DNA from: Chondrus crispus
Lineage: Eukaryota > Rhodophyta > Florideophyceae > Gigartinales > Gigartinaceae
Assembly: GCF_000350225.1 (NCBI RefSeq)
Contig: NW_005178495.1
Span: 279,160 to 343,159, forward strand
Direction of reading: 5' to 3'
Length of the DNA: 64,000 nt
The notes under the pieces are model-generated. The model was not told where the DNA came from. It made no database searches and saw only the letters and a list, made by a program, of their open reading frames with translations. Positions 1 to 11,835 of this stretch are shown in pieces. The position numbers and the translations under genes are program-made. Within the stretch, counting starts at the first letter, position 1. The number at the start of each line of letters is the position of its first letter.

Positions 1-1
1 G

Positions 2-3000
2 GCAACTACGAAGCCGGAACGGCGGATTGAACCTCCCCCGCCGGACGTGGAGGAACTCGACCTGAGCCACGTGCCGGACCGGCTGCGCGAAAGATTCCGT
101 CGAATGTTGAAAAAGTATTCCCGCATGTGGGATGGGACCCTCGGTGAGATCAACACCACGGTTCACTGGATTGAATTGACCCCGGATACAAGGCCAATTG
201 CACAAGCTCCCAACCGAGCCGGTCCAAAGGCTCGGGAGGTCGAGGACGCAGAAGTACAGAAGATGTTAGAAGCAGGAGTCATCGAACCGGCGCAGTCAGA
301 ATGGGTGTCGCCCGTTTTATTAGCGCCGAAGCCGGACGGATCGATGCGCTTTTGCGTAGACTATCGCCGGTTAAACGCGGTAACGGTAAAGGACACGTAC
401 CCTTTACCGCGCATGGATGAGTGCCTGGACTCGCTTGGTGACACCAAGGTTTTCTCCGCGTTGGACGCGATCTCGGGATATTGGCAGATGCCTATTCCTG
501 AGCGCGACCGCGACAAGACCGCATTTTCGTGTCACTCAGGACTGTATCGCTTCTTAAGAATGCCCTTCGGGCTAACTAACGTGCCAGCGACGTTTCAGAG
601 AGCAATGGATATCCTGCTCTCTCCGTTCCGTTGGAAGTGCTGTTTGGTGTATCTGGATGACATAATAATTTTTAGCAAGTCGTGGGAGGAGCACATCGTG
701 CACGTGGATGAAATACTTTCTGTATTGGAGAAGGCAGGTGTGAAGCTCAAGATTCGCAAGTGCGAATTTTTCGTCGAAAAGATCAAGTACCTGGGCCATG
801 TCGTTCGGCCAGGTACATTGGAAGTGGACGCTGCGCGAACCGTCGCATTGGAACAAGCGAGGTACCCTCAAACGCAGACCCAGCTCAGGAGCTTCTTGGG
901 ACTTTGTAATGTCTACCGCAGATTCGTTCCGCATTATGCCAAAATCGCGCATCCGCTCAATCAACTGTTGAAGAAGGGACAACCGGTCCAGTTGGAAGGA
1001 TTCGACGAATCGTGCGAAAAAGCTTTTCATAAGCTCAAAGACGCTATCTTGGCGCCACCGGTGTTGGCGCTGCCGAAGAAGGACCTACCATACTCGGTAG
1101 ACACCGATGCAAGCGACTATCAAATCGGCGCTGCATTATTTCAGACAAATCCGGATGCGCAACGTAAACCCATCGGGTTCTTTTGAAGAACGTTATCTGC
1201 AGCCGAGAAAAACTACTCCGTTTCAGAAAAAGAATGTCTAGCGGTAATTTGGGCCGTACAGATTTTAAGACCATATCTATATGGCGAGCACTTCATTGTG
1301 CATACCGACCATGCCTCATTGAGGTGGTTGATGAACGTAACCGACCCCAGCCGGAGTTTAATCCGATGGAGGCTCCGCCTCTCGGAATTTGATTTCGAAA
1401 TCAAGTACAAGAAGGGCAAGGCGAACAGCCAAGCTGACGCCCTGTCAAGATTACGGACCGCAGGAGAAACCATCGACGAAATCGACGACGAAATCCCATG
1501 CTTTATGGCCGAACCGGCAGAGGGAACGGTTGAGGACGACGACAGTTTCGACGCGTTAGACGACATCCTCGCTCTTGAGGGGGGGACCGCCCCTGAGCGC
1601 CTCGATCAATTCCAAGCTGTCACTCCGGAGGAGCTCATTCGCGAGCAAGCCGTCGACCCCTTCTGCAACCGCATCAAGGAAGAAATGGACGCCGGAAAGG
1701 TGAGAACGTTCAGCATAGAGACCGAGGAACTCGAAGAACTCTATGCCGTACCGCGGCGGAGTTTGTACTAGTGGTAATACCACAATCGTTAAGGGACCGC
1801 GTCTTAGGGTTGAGCCATTACGCAAAATTGGCAGGCCACCCGGGAGGCAGGAAACTTTACAAGACATTGAGAAGATATTTTTATTGGCCTACGATGGCCC
1901 TAGACTGCTATGCAGTCGCGAAGAATTGCGCCGCATGTGCGCGGGAAAGGGTGAAGTTAAGAAGAAACACGAAGGAAATGAAGCTGTTCACGCCCAAAGC
2001 TCCGCTGGAGTTTGTCGCCATCCACATCCTCGGCGAGCTAATTACAACTAAACGAGGAAATCGGTACATTCTCTTGATCAGCGATCGATACTCGAAACTG
2101 GTACGAACCGTACCGTTGAAGAAGATATCAGCTGCGCACATCGCACAAGCCTTCGTTCATCATTGGGTATTCGTGTACGGACCGCCGGTCAAGCTGCTGT
2201 CCGACAATGGAACACAGTTCACGGCCCGGTCCTTTCAGAATGTCTGCTGAATTCTCGGCATACGCAATGTGTTCACGACTACGTTCCACCCGCAAGCCAA
2301 CGGCCAAGTTGAGAGGTTTGACCGCACGCTGACTTCCGCGTTGCGAAAATATGTTGGAGAGCATCCCAAGGACTGGGACTTATTTAGCGACGCTGTGACG
2401 TTCGCATACAACACGCAAGTTCATCGAACTACGAACATCGCGCCCTTCGAGCTGGTGTTAGCTCGGGCGCCGAGAAGCATTGCGTTACAAGCGCAACCAA
2501 CTTTGGAGAACTTTAGCTCGTCACGAGCATACTACCTGAAGTGGCAGTCGTGGTAGGAAAGCCTAATGCAAGGCGCCGATAGGAGTTTGCGGAAGGAACA
2601 AGCCCGGTACAAGCGAAATTTCGACGCACGCCTTCGCAAGCCGCAGTATGAGATCCCGCCGGGGTCCTACGTGTTCCTCCGGAAGGAGCAGGGCACGGCT
2701 AGCGAACCAAAACACAAGCTGGCACAAGTCGCCACAGGACCTTATCAGGTTAAAAGATCGGATCAACATACGGTAGTCATTGCCATTGGCGATCAGGAGG
2801 AGCGCGTATCGCGAGACGGGGTGGAGTTAGCCCCAAGCCCGATGGACTATGCGCCGATAACTGGTCTACGTCAAGCGCAACAGTTCCTGGGAGAGCCGGA
2901 GTTAAACGAAGAAGGAGAGGTAATGGAGGACGAGGAAGGTCCTCACACCCGTGCGCCTACGTCAGGGGACCGGGACAATCTAGTTAGTCAAGCGCCGACA

Positions 3001-3239
3001 GCGGAGACATCTCCGGACCTACGCGATTTCGGAAAGTCCAGAGAAGAGGACGAGTTGGAAGATCTTCAGGAGGGGGAGGGAAACAGTTCAGAGAAAGGAG
3101 AGGAAACGGAAAACACGGAATACGTGATCGACAAGATCGTGGACCACGGCTACGACGAAGAGAAATTAATTCTCAAAGTAACGTGGTACGGTTATACGTC
3201 CGAGGACGCGACGTGGGAACCCATCGAGCGGTTACCCCG
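2..3239 (+). pseudogene. pol: Ty3/gypsy chromovirus pol (RT, RNase H, integrase, chromodomain), decayed; 5' end outside window
   Basis: This is the polymerase region of an LTR retrotransposon. Reverse transcriptase is clear: the FCVDYRRLN block, the catalytic Asp in SALDAISGYW and the YLDD box at 650-661. RNase H follows (VDTDAS, EKECLAV, HTDH), then integrase with a His/Cys zinc region (about 1815-1950) and a DNGTQF catalytic block, and a C-terminal chromodomain (about 3118-3239). The copy is dead. There is an in-frame TGA at 1184-1186 inside RNase H, a frameshift near 1769 just before integrase, TGA at 2248-2250, and TAG at 2554-2556. The first integrase catalytic Asp, expected before ILG near 2023, appears to be His. 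The frame is otherwise well preserved, so decay is recent. Protease and Gag would lie left of the window. The chromodomain is cut at 3239 by an inserted LTR and resumes at 4298. Confidence 0.93.
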
Positions 3240-4292
3240 TGTAGTGCAATAATGGGCTCTACAAGGGGGTGAAAAGGAAGGAAAGTATTTGGATTTGGAT
3301 ATGAAAAGTAGTCCGGGTTGGGGGGGACACACGTGTGAATAATTGCACAGTTTTAATTTTTTATTATTTTATTTTATTTAGTTAATTAGTTGGCATTAAT
3401 TTTGCTGACATTAGATTAGATCTAGGATCTAGCGCCGCGAGCTACTGTAGAGGCTCCGGCGGGGCGATATATACCTTAGCCCTCTGACCACCAAGTCAGT
3501 AAAGGTAACCCGAGTTGCCAGAGTTGAATATCGCCTTGGTCGAAGTCCGTCTTTCCCAAGACGCTCCCTTTTACCACAGATCACGTTATCCTTTGCGCTC
3601 GGGCGTTCCCTTTCCTTTTCCTTTATTTCACCTATCCCTTTCTATTTCTATCTCTATTTCTATTCCCCTATCTTGTGTTGGTGCCATCGGCTTTGGTTGC
3701 GACCGGACCGGTGTAGGTGTCTTTGCCATCGGGCGACACGTGGGTGTAGCGCCGCTACTTGTTTACGACCACCGACGGAGGCTGTTGCAACGACGTTTCC
3801 CTCGAAGGTCCTGTTGTGTATACAGGACAGTGTTGGTTCCATCGGATACAGGTTGCGACCGTTCCGGTGTCGGTACTTTGCCATCGGGCAGTACGGAGGT
3901 GTAGCGCTGCTACGTGTTTGCTAATTTCCGACAGGCTGCGTTGCGACGCCCCCGTCGAAGACCTTATCAAGGGTATAAGGTGTAACAGGCGCTTCGCGAG
4001 CATTGGATTTACGACCCATCGGGCCCGGCTTCCTAATTACCGCCCCGAACTCGCCGAGCAACTGCCTGTACAAGACTTTACCACCATTCGTCCCGGGGCG
4101 GGCCTCTTCCTTTTGCCCCCCCTGTCAGGGACTTGAGCTACTGTGGGCCGCAAACCCACTTAAAGGGAAAGGGAGAATCGGACACTCCGTAGGGCTGTGC
4201 CGTCGGCAACTCTTGTTGGTTGTTGTTTGTTGGTTGTGTTGTCGCTGGGGCGTTGGACCCTGGTTCCGGCCTGACAGGCACATTGCACTACA
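3240..4292 (+). mobile_element. Solo LTR nested in the chromodomain
   Basis: This is a 1053-bp unit beginning TGTAGTGCAAT and ending ATTGCACTACA, a perfect 11-bp terminal inverted repeat. It is flanked on both sides by CCCCG (3235-3239 and 4293-4297), a 5-bp target-site duplication typical of LTR retroelements. No internal region is present, so it is a solo LTR. Related units lie at 10438-11479 and 19009-20041. Its 5' part holds a TATA-like GATATATACC stretch (about 3465) and a T-rich tract. Oddly, a purine tract followed by TGAAAA (3263-3275), which would normally mark the outside edge of a 3' LTR, lies about 23 bp inside the unit. Orientation is assigned by comparison with the 19009 copy, which has a primer-binding-like site downstream. 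Confidence 0.85.
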
Positions 4293-4373
4293 CCCCGCAG
4301 TGCGGCCGTCCCGTATTTCCGAAGGAAACGGTTGCCCCTGCCAGCGCAAGTCGCGCACGCGGTACCTGGATAG
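4293..4373 (+). pseudogene. Displaced C-terminal tail of the chromodomain pol ORF
   Basis: If the LTR and one copy of CCCCG are ignored, the pol frame continues here without a break. It gives the expected basic C-terminal helix of the chromodomain (a YFRRKRL-like stretch) and ends at TAG 4371-4373. Shortly after comes a purine-rich stretch and then TGTCACC at about 4464, a possible start of the host element's own 3' LTR. I cannot find its other end. Confidence 0.7.
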
Positions 4374-7300
4374 CTGTTGTCAAGAAAGAATGCAGAGGAG
4401 AGCCGGCAGAGAAGTCAGAAGTTTGAGGAAGCGATGCATGCCGCGTCGTTGAGGAATGGGGAATGTCACCATACCCCCGGATGAGGTGTTACGCTTGCCT
4501 GAATGGCAACGCGTCACCGAAGCCCGGACGTGAACTTAAGATCGAGAGCAGGAGTCCGCACGGAGGAGGAGCGAAAATTTTCCCAGAATTACTAGAGAAA
4601 TGCCGGGAGGGGATTGTCGAATGAACAGTATGAGAAATGAGCGCCAGTCCTCCCCCGAAGTCCTAATCAAAATTGAGGCTGGCCGCACAAATGTCGAAGT
4701 CAGATCGCGACCCGCGACTACAAATTGCGTATGAAGCCGAAAACGTCCGTCGCCGGCGGCCCCGTCCAACTCGCTTCACGGAGAGTTGACAAGGATGAGC
4801 GAGGCGCAACGCGCGCTTACCGCGCAGGAGATGCCTTTTTTTAGGGACGAGAGCAGTGTGAATGTAAGACTGATCCCCGATCCCCATGCAGCCCGCGTTT
4901 TATGGAGAGCCACCAAGCAGAACAGAGAGGGCAACGAGTAGGGTTGGGAACGGGAGATAGCCGAAAGAGTCGACGTTCCAACGAGACAACACGGTTCACC
5001 GACAGTTGCGAACGACAGAACCACGTCGCGTTTACTGACGATCAGCGTACTTACTAGTTTACAACGTCAACCCCCTTCTCTTCTCACCATCTCTCTCTAT
5101 TGTTTCGGTTTTAGTTGGTTGTTCGTTTTTTTGTGCGCGTTTGTTTTGTTATGTTATGTTTATTTTTTCTGCCGTTGTCTAGGACACGACTTCGCCTGGC
5201 GCAAGTCTATCAGTGAGTCTGCACGACTAGACGAAGGCTAGTGCCATGAGAAAGGGAAGAACGAACCGATTCGGGGGCCTTGTCAAGACAAGTAAGCTAC
5301 GACGAGGGAGGAGATGCGAGGTATCGCGGGTCAATTGGACAGGGAGAAGACTGTATCCGACGGGAAAGGCACAGTGTGCACGAGACGGGAAAACTGAAGG
5401 GAGAGTCGGGAGGGGGAGGAGCCACCCCCCTCCGCAACAGGGGATATTGTTAATTGATGGGAAGGGATGATCAAAAGGGGACGCACCAGTCGCCTTGACG
5501 GAGCTCCGCAAGCCCCGATACAGAGGCTTGTTGAGCAGAAATAATTACTAACCAAGGCGAACCGCGACAAGGACAATCATAGTCCCACCACGACGTAAGC
5601 AACGAAGCATCGATTGCGACTAACTCTGACGTCCCTGTAGTACTTCTGGCATACGCGCGACGCACCCACCGATCCGTATCTATGCCCTACTATGTTTTCT
5701 GTTGTATTATTATTACATTTTTGTTTGCGTTCTCTTTTGTTTCGTTCACCTTGGAGGTCTAGAGGTACGACCGCGTCCCGTGAACGTCGATCAGCGGGTA
5801 TATCGGGCATTACAAGGAGGATACGGCCGCGTTACAAGGAAGAACGTCCTCCACGGTACATGGCAAGCTGGGCTTGTCTGGGGAGCGAGAGACGTCATAG
5901 GGAGTCGAGAACAGCCATCACGATGGCCTCGGGAAACGCTGCAGTAGCGTAGAAAGGACAACACGACGCAGACAAAGCGGGAGGAGTGACGGGTCGAGCG
6001 CATGAAGCGCTGGGTACGTAGAAAGCGTACAAACGGCACACGCAAGTCTGTACCCGGCGCCACGCGAAGAGGCAAACAAGGAAAAGGGGGACACGATCGT
6101 CCCGTACGAAATGTCGAAGAAGGAGAGCGACGTTAACCGTCGACAAAACCCCCAAGCCAGAGCAGGGAAAGAAAGGACTTAGGCGATTTCATCTGAAAAC
6201 CTCCCTCACCGGAATGCAAGAGCCGCTGCAGTCGTACCACGAAAACGAAAATTTACTGTAGTCTCAGGCTGAGGTCGGATACCTCCTGAGACACGATCAC
6301 GCGCACGAGACAGGGCGCTTGGATCAGAGATCCGTCCTCGTGATGCGAAAATTAATCAAGAAAATACTTGGAGGTCGTCAGAAAAGCGCTGGACGAGCGG
6401 TAACAGCCGAAAATGGACCAAGGGGGTAACCTTCGAAAATTTATTGACAAAGCTAGGGGGAAACCGTACTTGATGGTCGCACGAAAACAGAGGAGCGCTG
6501 GCTACAGCCCATGACACAAGTACACCAGGTCACCGGATCACACCGTCGTGAGCCATCGTGCAAGACACAATGCCGCCGTCGGCATGGCCATGTACAATGA
6601 GTTCTGTACGTACGCCAAGGACGACCGAACTTCTGCCTAACACCTCAGATTCCTGTTCTCGCGACTCGCCTCATTGTTTGCGGCAGCTGAGAGAAAAAAG
6701 AAAAATGGAGAAGAGAGAACAGAGAAATGGTAATCCTCACGTCAATGAGGACCGATTTGCGACGTTTCATTGAGGGGGCAATCGGGAGTCTCGCGTCATC
6801 TTCCAACATGAATGATCCGGAGCGCCAAGGAGAGGAGAGCAACTCCGGAGTAGAGAGATCGTCGATCGAGGAGCTCCCTATCAATGACCGAGCCGTGGCT
6901 CGACGCGACTGACGACGTCACGCTCACGTTCTCGTTGTTACCCCAAGCGAACTACCGAAATGACATCCTTCCTTTATTCCCTCTACTGTCTCGCACATTG
7001 ACACTCTTGCCGCTTTGCTATGTTTTTTATTTGCCCTAAGTTCCGGTGCATTTTTATTTTTATCTCACTCCTTGTTGTGAAGGCCTAACACAACCCCACG
7101 CTGCGACATCGACATTAAGGACGACCGACAGGATGTCGATCATGACGAGACACCCCCCCGTTGGGAGGGAGATAAGCCAGGAGATCAAGACCGCTACGCA
7201 CGACGGGCGGAGTTGAACAAATAATTGGAGACACGCGGAAGAAGGGATGGACGTCCATCGCACGAAAGGAAGAGAAGTGCGCATTCGCCGAGTGTGTGAC

Positions 7301-8879
7301 ATCGCTACTGGAAGATGTACAGTAAGAGGCGGTCGATAACTAAGGAAATCCGGAACGCATTCGTAAGCAGCGTGTGTTATCACGTCATGGAGGACGCCAG
7401 GCGTAGAAATGAGGATCGGAAAACGGGACGAACACCGTTAACTGAATGAACGCCAAGCCAACAACCCTACACTGCAGCGGTAATGCAGTGCCGCGGATAT
7501 GAGACAACACACGACGATGCGGAAAACATATCACGAAAGATCTTTTCGATCACAGAGGGTTGGTCGCGACGTTCGAAAGAAGCCGAGCTGTGTGCGACGA
7601 AAGCTCAGTGAAGGGACAGCTAGCATGAGTCCCGAACCTTCCTTTGAAAAACTGAAGAACTCTGATGACGTCACTCCGATGAGGACAGATCGTCACAGAC
7701 CCACACGCCCACAGATGTTCCGATTCTAAGAGGCGACATGAGGATTCGCACCCAAAGCACAAAGGAGATGAGACGCAGGATCGAGGCTATCGCAGGGGAT
7801 ACTGAACAAGGCGGGTTCATTGGACAGAGGGAACCCCTAATCACGAATTAATATATTCCTCGACGAGATAACTGGGCGAGTAAGGGAACCGCCTGACGGG
7901 AATGAAAGAGGGGAGCCTTATTAGAGGCAACAGGAGCCACAGACTCCAGCGACGAAGATAAATGCGTACTCTCAAGGGCGTGTACCTTGCGGAGACGCAG
8001 GAAAAATATAAAGAGGAGGGACTGCGGGTTGAGATTTTTTTCGGGTCGGCACGTCAACCAGCACATCTCATTTCACAACTTCTCAGGTATTTCCTACCCG
8101 CTCGATGGAGATTGAGGACAGCCGTCGCCGACAGTACGCCCGAACAGGGAAAAGAGGAGGTAAGCGAGGAATCTGAAGAGGTAAAAAGAGCGCATGAAAA
8201 GAGGAGGGAAAATTGTCAAGGATGAAGCGGAGGGATTGAAGAGAAGGAAATATAGGGGAATCAGGAAAGGGAAAATTTAAAATGCAAAAGACGAGGAAGT
8301 TGGTGAAAAGAGGGGTACGACGGCAGTGACGGTACGCAGGGAACAAGAAAAGAAAAGAGAAAAAGGAGGAGGAAGTAACGAGGTGAAGAGAAGGAGGAAG
8401 GAGGTATAAGGGTGCCACTGTGATTATGACGGGGTGGGCATCAATGAGAAAAAAGGAGGAAACGAAGGGAGGAAGGAGCACGCAGGAAAATTCAAGTTAC
8501 GGATCAAAGGCGACATGACGAGGTCGCAAATTCAGCGTCACGCAGGCAGGATAGAGATGCGACATGCTAGCACGAGGGAAGTGTCGCTCCCGTCAGCTCA
8601 GACAGGAGGGTTGCCAAAGGATTTGCCCTTTGGAAGTGATGACACGAGGCGAGCTAAAACTTGCAGGTCGTCAATCGAGGCTCCTTGCAGAGCCTCTCCC
8701 TCAACACCGTGAGCACGGAGCAAGGCACAGTATACGCTCGTGACGTCGTGGGTATTTTTGGAAATTGTTGGAGATGGGGGGGGGGGGGGGAGATATCACT
8801 TCCCTTACCGATAATGTTTCGGTGTGGCCTGCCGAGGGAATTTTGACAGCTGAGGGCGCCTTTGAAGAGGATGGAGAGG
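4374..8879. other. Purine-rich non-coding stretch, no gene recognised
   Basis: I see no convincing protein here. The plus strand is strongly G+A rich, with three T-rich islands (about 5055-5190, 5690-5760 and 6960-7075) that interrupt it, and a run of 15 G at 8776-8790. Open frames are short and of poor composition on both strands. It could be the internal region of a non-autonomous LTR element ending at the LTR at 10438, or the 3' part and LTR of the chromovirus to the left, plus decayed filler. Nothing decides between these. Confidence 0.5.
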
Positions 8880-10331
8880 CTAGGGCTGCGCGCGGGGAAG
8901 CAGGGACAGCCGATCGAGGAGGGATTGGAGAGGAAGGAAGGGAGCATACGTGAAGCTCCCGGGGGTCAGATGTGACGATGGGGGTAACGTCGGGAACCGG
9001 TGTTTGGTTTCCGAATTGACGGCTCGTTTGAGCTTCCCACGCCGAGCAGAGGGTCGATGACCAGGGGTTGAACCACACAAGTCGCCCGCGGCTGGGTGGT
9101 TTCGACCAGGGGAGAAAGAGGGACGTTGGCGATTGAAGGATCGAGAGGAGTTTTGCGGAGGGACACAGTCCCAATCCACGCCCTCGATCGTATCAAGGAG
9201 GGAGCGTATTTTGCGATTGAAATCAGAGCCACCCAAAGGGACAGAGAAGTCCAATAGACGCATTTGTGCTATCAGCTTCGCGGGGAGGTGCCACAGTCGC
9301 CAGAAATCGTAGGTCTCCCACAAGAGGGTCGCAGCTACTTTGATGCACCACTCTGTGAGGAAGACCACCCATCACCCGTGTTGCGGATCCCGCAGGTAGC
9401 TGCCATAGTACGTGAGTGTGGGTCCCATTTCAGCCCAAATGCCTTGACTCACCTCGTACTGGCTCCACCATGAGGGGATGCGCTGGTAACGACTTGCATA
9501 ATGCTGACGGGAAATCTCGCGCGCCTCTACCATTTGGTAGCCGATGAAGTACCCCGTATCAGACCGAATACGCCGTTCAAAACGCACTGTGTTCTGAAAG
9601 AAGAAAATACCACCGCGTTTTAAATGACGGAAATTCGAAGGGATAATGGGTTCGGTCCGGAAGATGGCATCGGATGTGACAGTATGTCGGTTTCGCCACG
9701 GGCGATCCGCCTCGGCGGCAGGGTCACCAAAGGTGATATCAATGAGATTGTCCAAATAGAGGCGTTCTCCCTCTGTACGACAACGCCAAGTGTCGCAACC
9801 GTATGACGAGGGTATGAGGGTGTCGGAAATGGGGATGGCAAGCCGAGCGAATACGGCCTTCATAAATCGCAGGGAGAGAGTGGGACGGCCCCATGGGGGA
9901 GGATGACGTAGGATGGAAGTCGGAACTGCTATACGGGTCCGCCAGTCAAAGGAACGGATGGCAAGCACCGGGAGATTACCGGGAAGCATGCCCGCGTCGT
10001 CGGCGAATTGGTGTTCGATTTTGGAAACGTCGCGAATACCCACGGACGAGAACCACTGGGCCGAGGCAAATAAGGAAGAATGTTCGTGCATGATTTTGTC
10101 CAGTAGCTCTTCGAGCGAGGGATAGTGGCGGGCTACCCAAGAGGGATGATAACCTGGATGGAAGGCCGGGTCGGAGACGTCCGAATCAGGGGGACGTCGG
10201 GGTATAGGAGGGAGGTCGACGGAAGCGCGAGACTTGTTCGCAAAGCCGACACCGGTGCGTCGACGGGCAGTATTTTCGCCCGCGAGCTCAGGAGGTGGAG
10301 GACACGTGGGATTCGTCTTGTCCTTGCTCAT
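8880..10331 (-). CDS. Long antisense ORF of unknown function next to an LTR, one in-frame stop
   Basis: The frame opens at ATG 10329-10331, about 107 bp left of the LTR at 10438, and reads away from it. It gives 319 residues to a TGA at 9372-9374 and then a further 163 residues in the same frame to 8880. The first 400 or so residues look like genuine globular protein, rich in Trp, Tyr, Arg and Pro (for example RQHYASRYQRIPSWWSQYE near the end of the first part). The last 80 are low-complexity Pro/Ser/Arg. I do not recognise a family. The frame also stays open upstream into the LTR. Position and strand resemble the antisense ORFs described in some plant Ty3/gypsy elements, but that is analogy. 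It may instead be a captured host gene. The single stop may be a mutation or a readthrough site. Confidence 0.5.
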
Positions 10332-10437
10332 GCGGAGACCGTCGGTCAGGAATGGAAAAGTAGGGGGTCGAGAAGAGAAGAAGGAGTTGGAGATCAAGGA
10401 GTGTAGCCGATGTGCAAGGACACTCAGAAGGGGGATA

Positions 10438-11479
10438 TGTAGTGCAGTACGCACCTGGAAAGGGGGGTGAAAAGAAAGGAAAATATTTGAATGTGAAAAG
10501 TAGTCCGGGTTGGGGGACACACGTGTGAATAATTGCACAGTTTTAATTTTTTATTATTTTATTTTATTTAGTTAATTAGTTGGCATTAATTTTGCTGACA
10601 CTAGATTAGATCTAGGATCTAGCGCTGCGAGCTACTGTACTGGCTCCGGCGGGGCGATATATACCTTAGCCCTCTGACCACCAAGTCAGTAAAGGTAACC
10701 CGAGTTGCCAGAGTTGAATATCGCCTTGGTCGAAGTCCGTCTTTCCCAAGACGCTCCCTTTTGCCACAGATTACGTTATCCTTTGCGCTCGGGGGTTCCC
10801 TTTTCTTTTTCCTTTATTTCCCTATTCTTTTCTACCTCTATCTCTATTTTTCCTTTAATTGTGTGGGTTCCACTGGAGTTGGTTGCGACCGATCCGGTGT
10901 AGGTGTTTTAGCCATCGGGCAACACGTTGTGTAGCGCTGCTACTGTTTCAAGTTCCGTCGGAAGGCTGTTGCAACGACGCCTCCGTCGAAGGTCTTGCTG
11001 TACAAGACAGAGTTGGTACCACCTACCGCGATTGCGATCGCGGTGGTGAGGGTGTTTTTAGCCATCGGGCAACAGGTCGGTACTAGCGTTGCTACACGGT
11101 TACGATCCCGTCGGGTAGTGCTGAACAAGCCCCCGTCGAAGACCTTGAATTATACACAAGGTGCTGAAGACGCTCGTCGAGCATTGGCCTTACAACCCAG
11201 CGAACCGCGGTTACATCGTCGTAGACAAGCCCAACCCGCACTCGTCGAACGCTCAAGTCTTCACAAGTCTCTACCACCATTATCCTCCCGGGCCGGGCAT
11301 CTTTTCTTACCCCCCCGTCGGATTTGAGCTACCGTGGGCCGCAAGCCCACACAAGGGGAAAGGGAGTCTCGAACGCTCTGTAGCGCGTGCCATCGGCAGT
11401 GGTTGTTGCTGTTGTTGTTTTTCTTCTTTTGTTTGACCGTCGGACTGTGTTCGCAACCTGCCAGGCACATTGCACTACA
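10438..11479 (+). mobile_element. LTR, same family as the solo LTR at 3240
   Basis: A 1042-bp unit from TGTAGTGCAGT to ATTGCACTACA. It is strongly similar in sequence to 3240-4292, including the TGAAAAG purine block, the GATATATACC box and the CCACCAAGTCAGTAAAGG motif. The flanks (GGATA before, TTTTT after) do not match, so this is not a clean solo insertion. It may be a 3' LTR whose upstream internal region has been scrambled or replaced, or a recombinant. A purine run (AGAAGGGGGA) lies directly upstream, as expected of a polypurine tract. Confidence 0.8.
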
Positions 11480-11562
11480 TTTTTTATTCGCTGACCTGCC
11501 CCATACCTGTGAATGTATTCCTGACTGAAAGCGACAAGCTCATCGGTCGCCGCGGAACGGCT

Positions 11563-11835
11563 TCAGTCAAGCATGCCTTTCAGAATATGGATGCCAAACT
11601 TCCCCTTGCGACTCAAGTTGAAAGCGCCGCCGCAAGCGGGCGTCCCGAGCATGCGTACATCGACATCCTCGCGACCGCCCGCCGTGAACGTAGCCTTGTC
11701 CGAATTAAGCACGTCGCGAACCCCTGCCATCGCCGCGTCTTCTACGCTGAGCCCGGTGCCGCGCACGTACTGGTCTGTGACCTTCCCTTTATTCACCCGC
11801 GCGATGGCGCCTGGGTCCTTATAGGACAGTTGAAA
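11563..11835 (-). pseudogene. Pus10-like tRNA pseudouridine synthase fragment (tentative)
   Basis: On the minus strand an open frame contains SVEDAA followed about 20 residues later by GREDVDVRMLGT. GREDVDVRMLG is the hallmark catalytic-region motif of Pus10 pseudouridine synthases, and the spacing to the SVE block also fits. The next expected motif (GRPF) is missing and the frame ends soon after at 11563, close to the LTR at 11479. No other Pus10 domain (THUMP or zinc region) is visible. I read it as a gene fragment stranded among transposons. An exon of a larger broken gene is the alternative. Confidence 0.35.

Noticed and set aside
10433-11484. Second solo LTR with target duplication
   Set aside because: Flanking five bases (GGATA and TTTTT) do not match.
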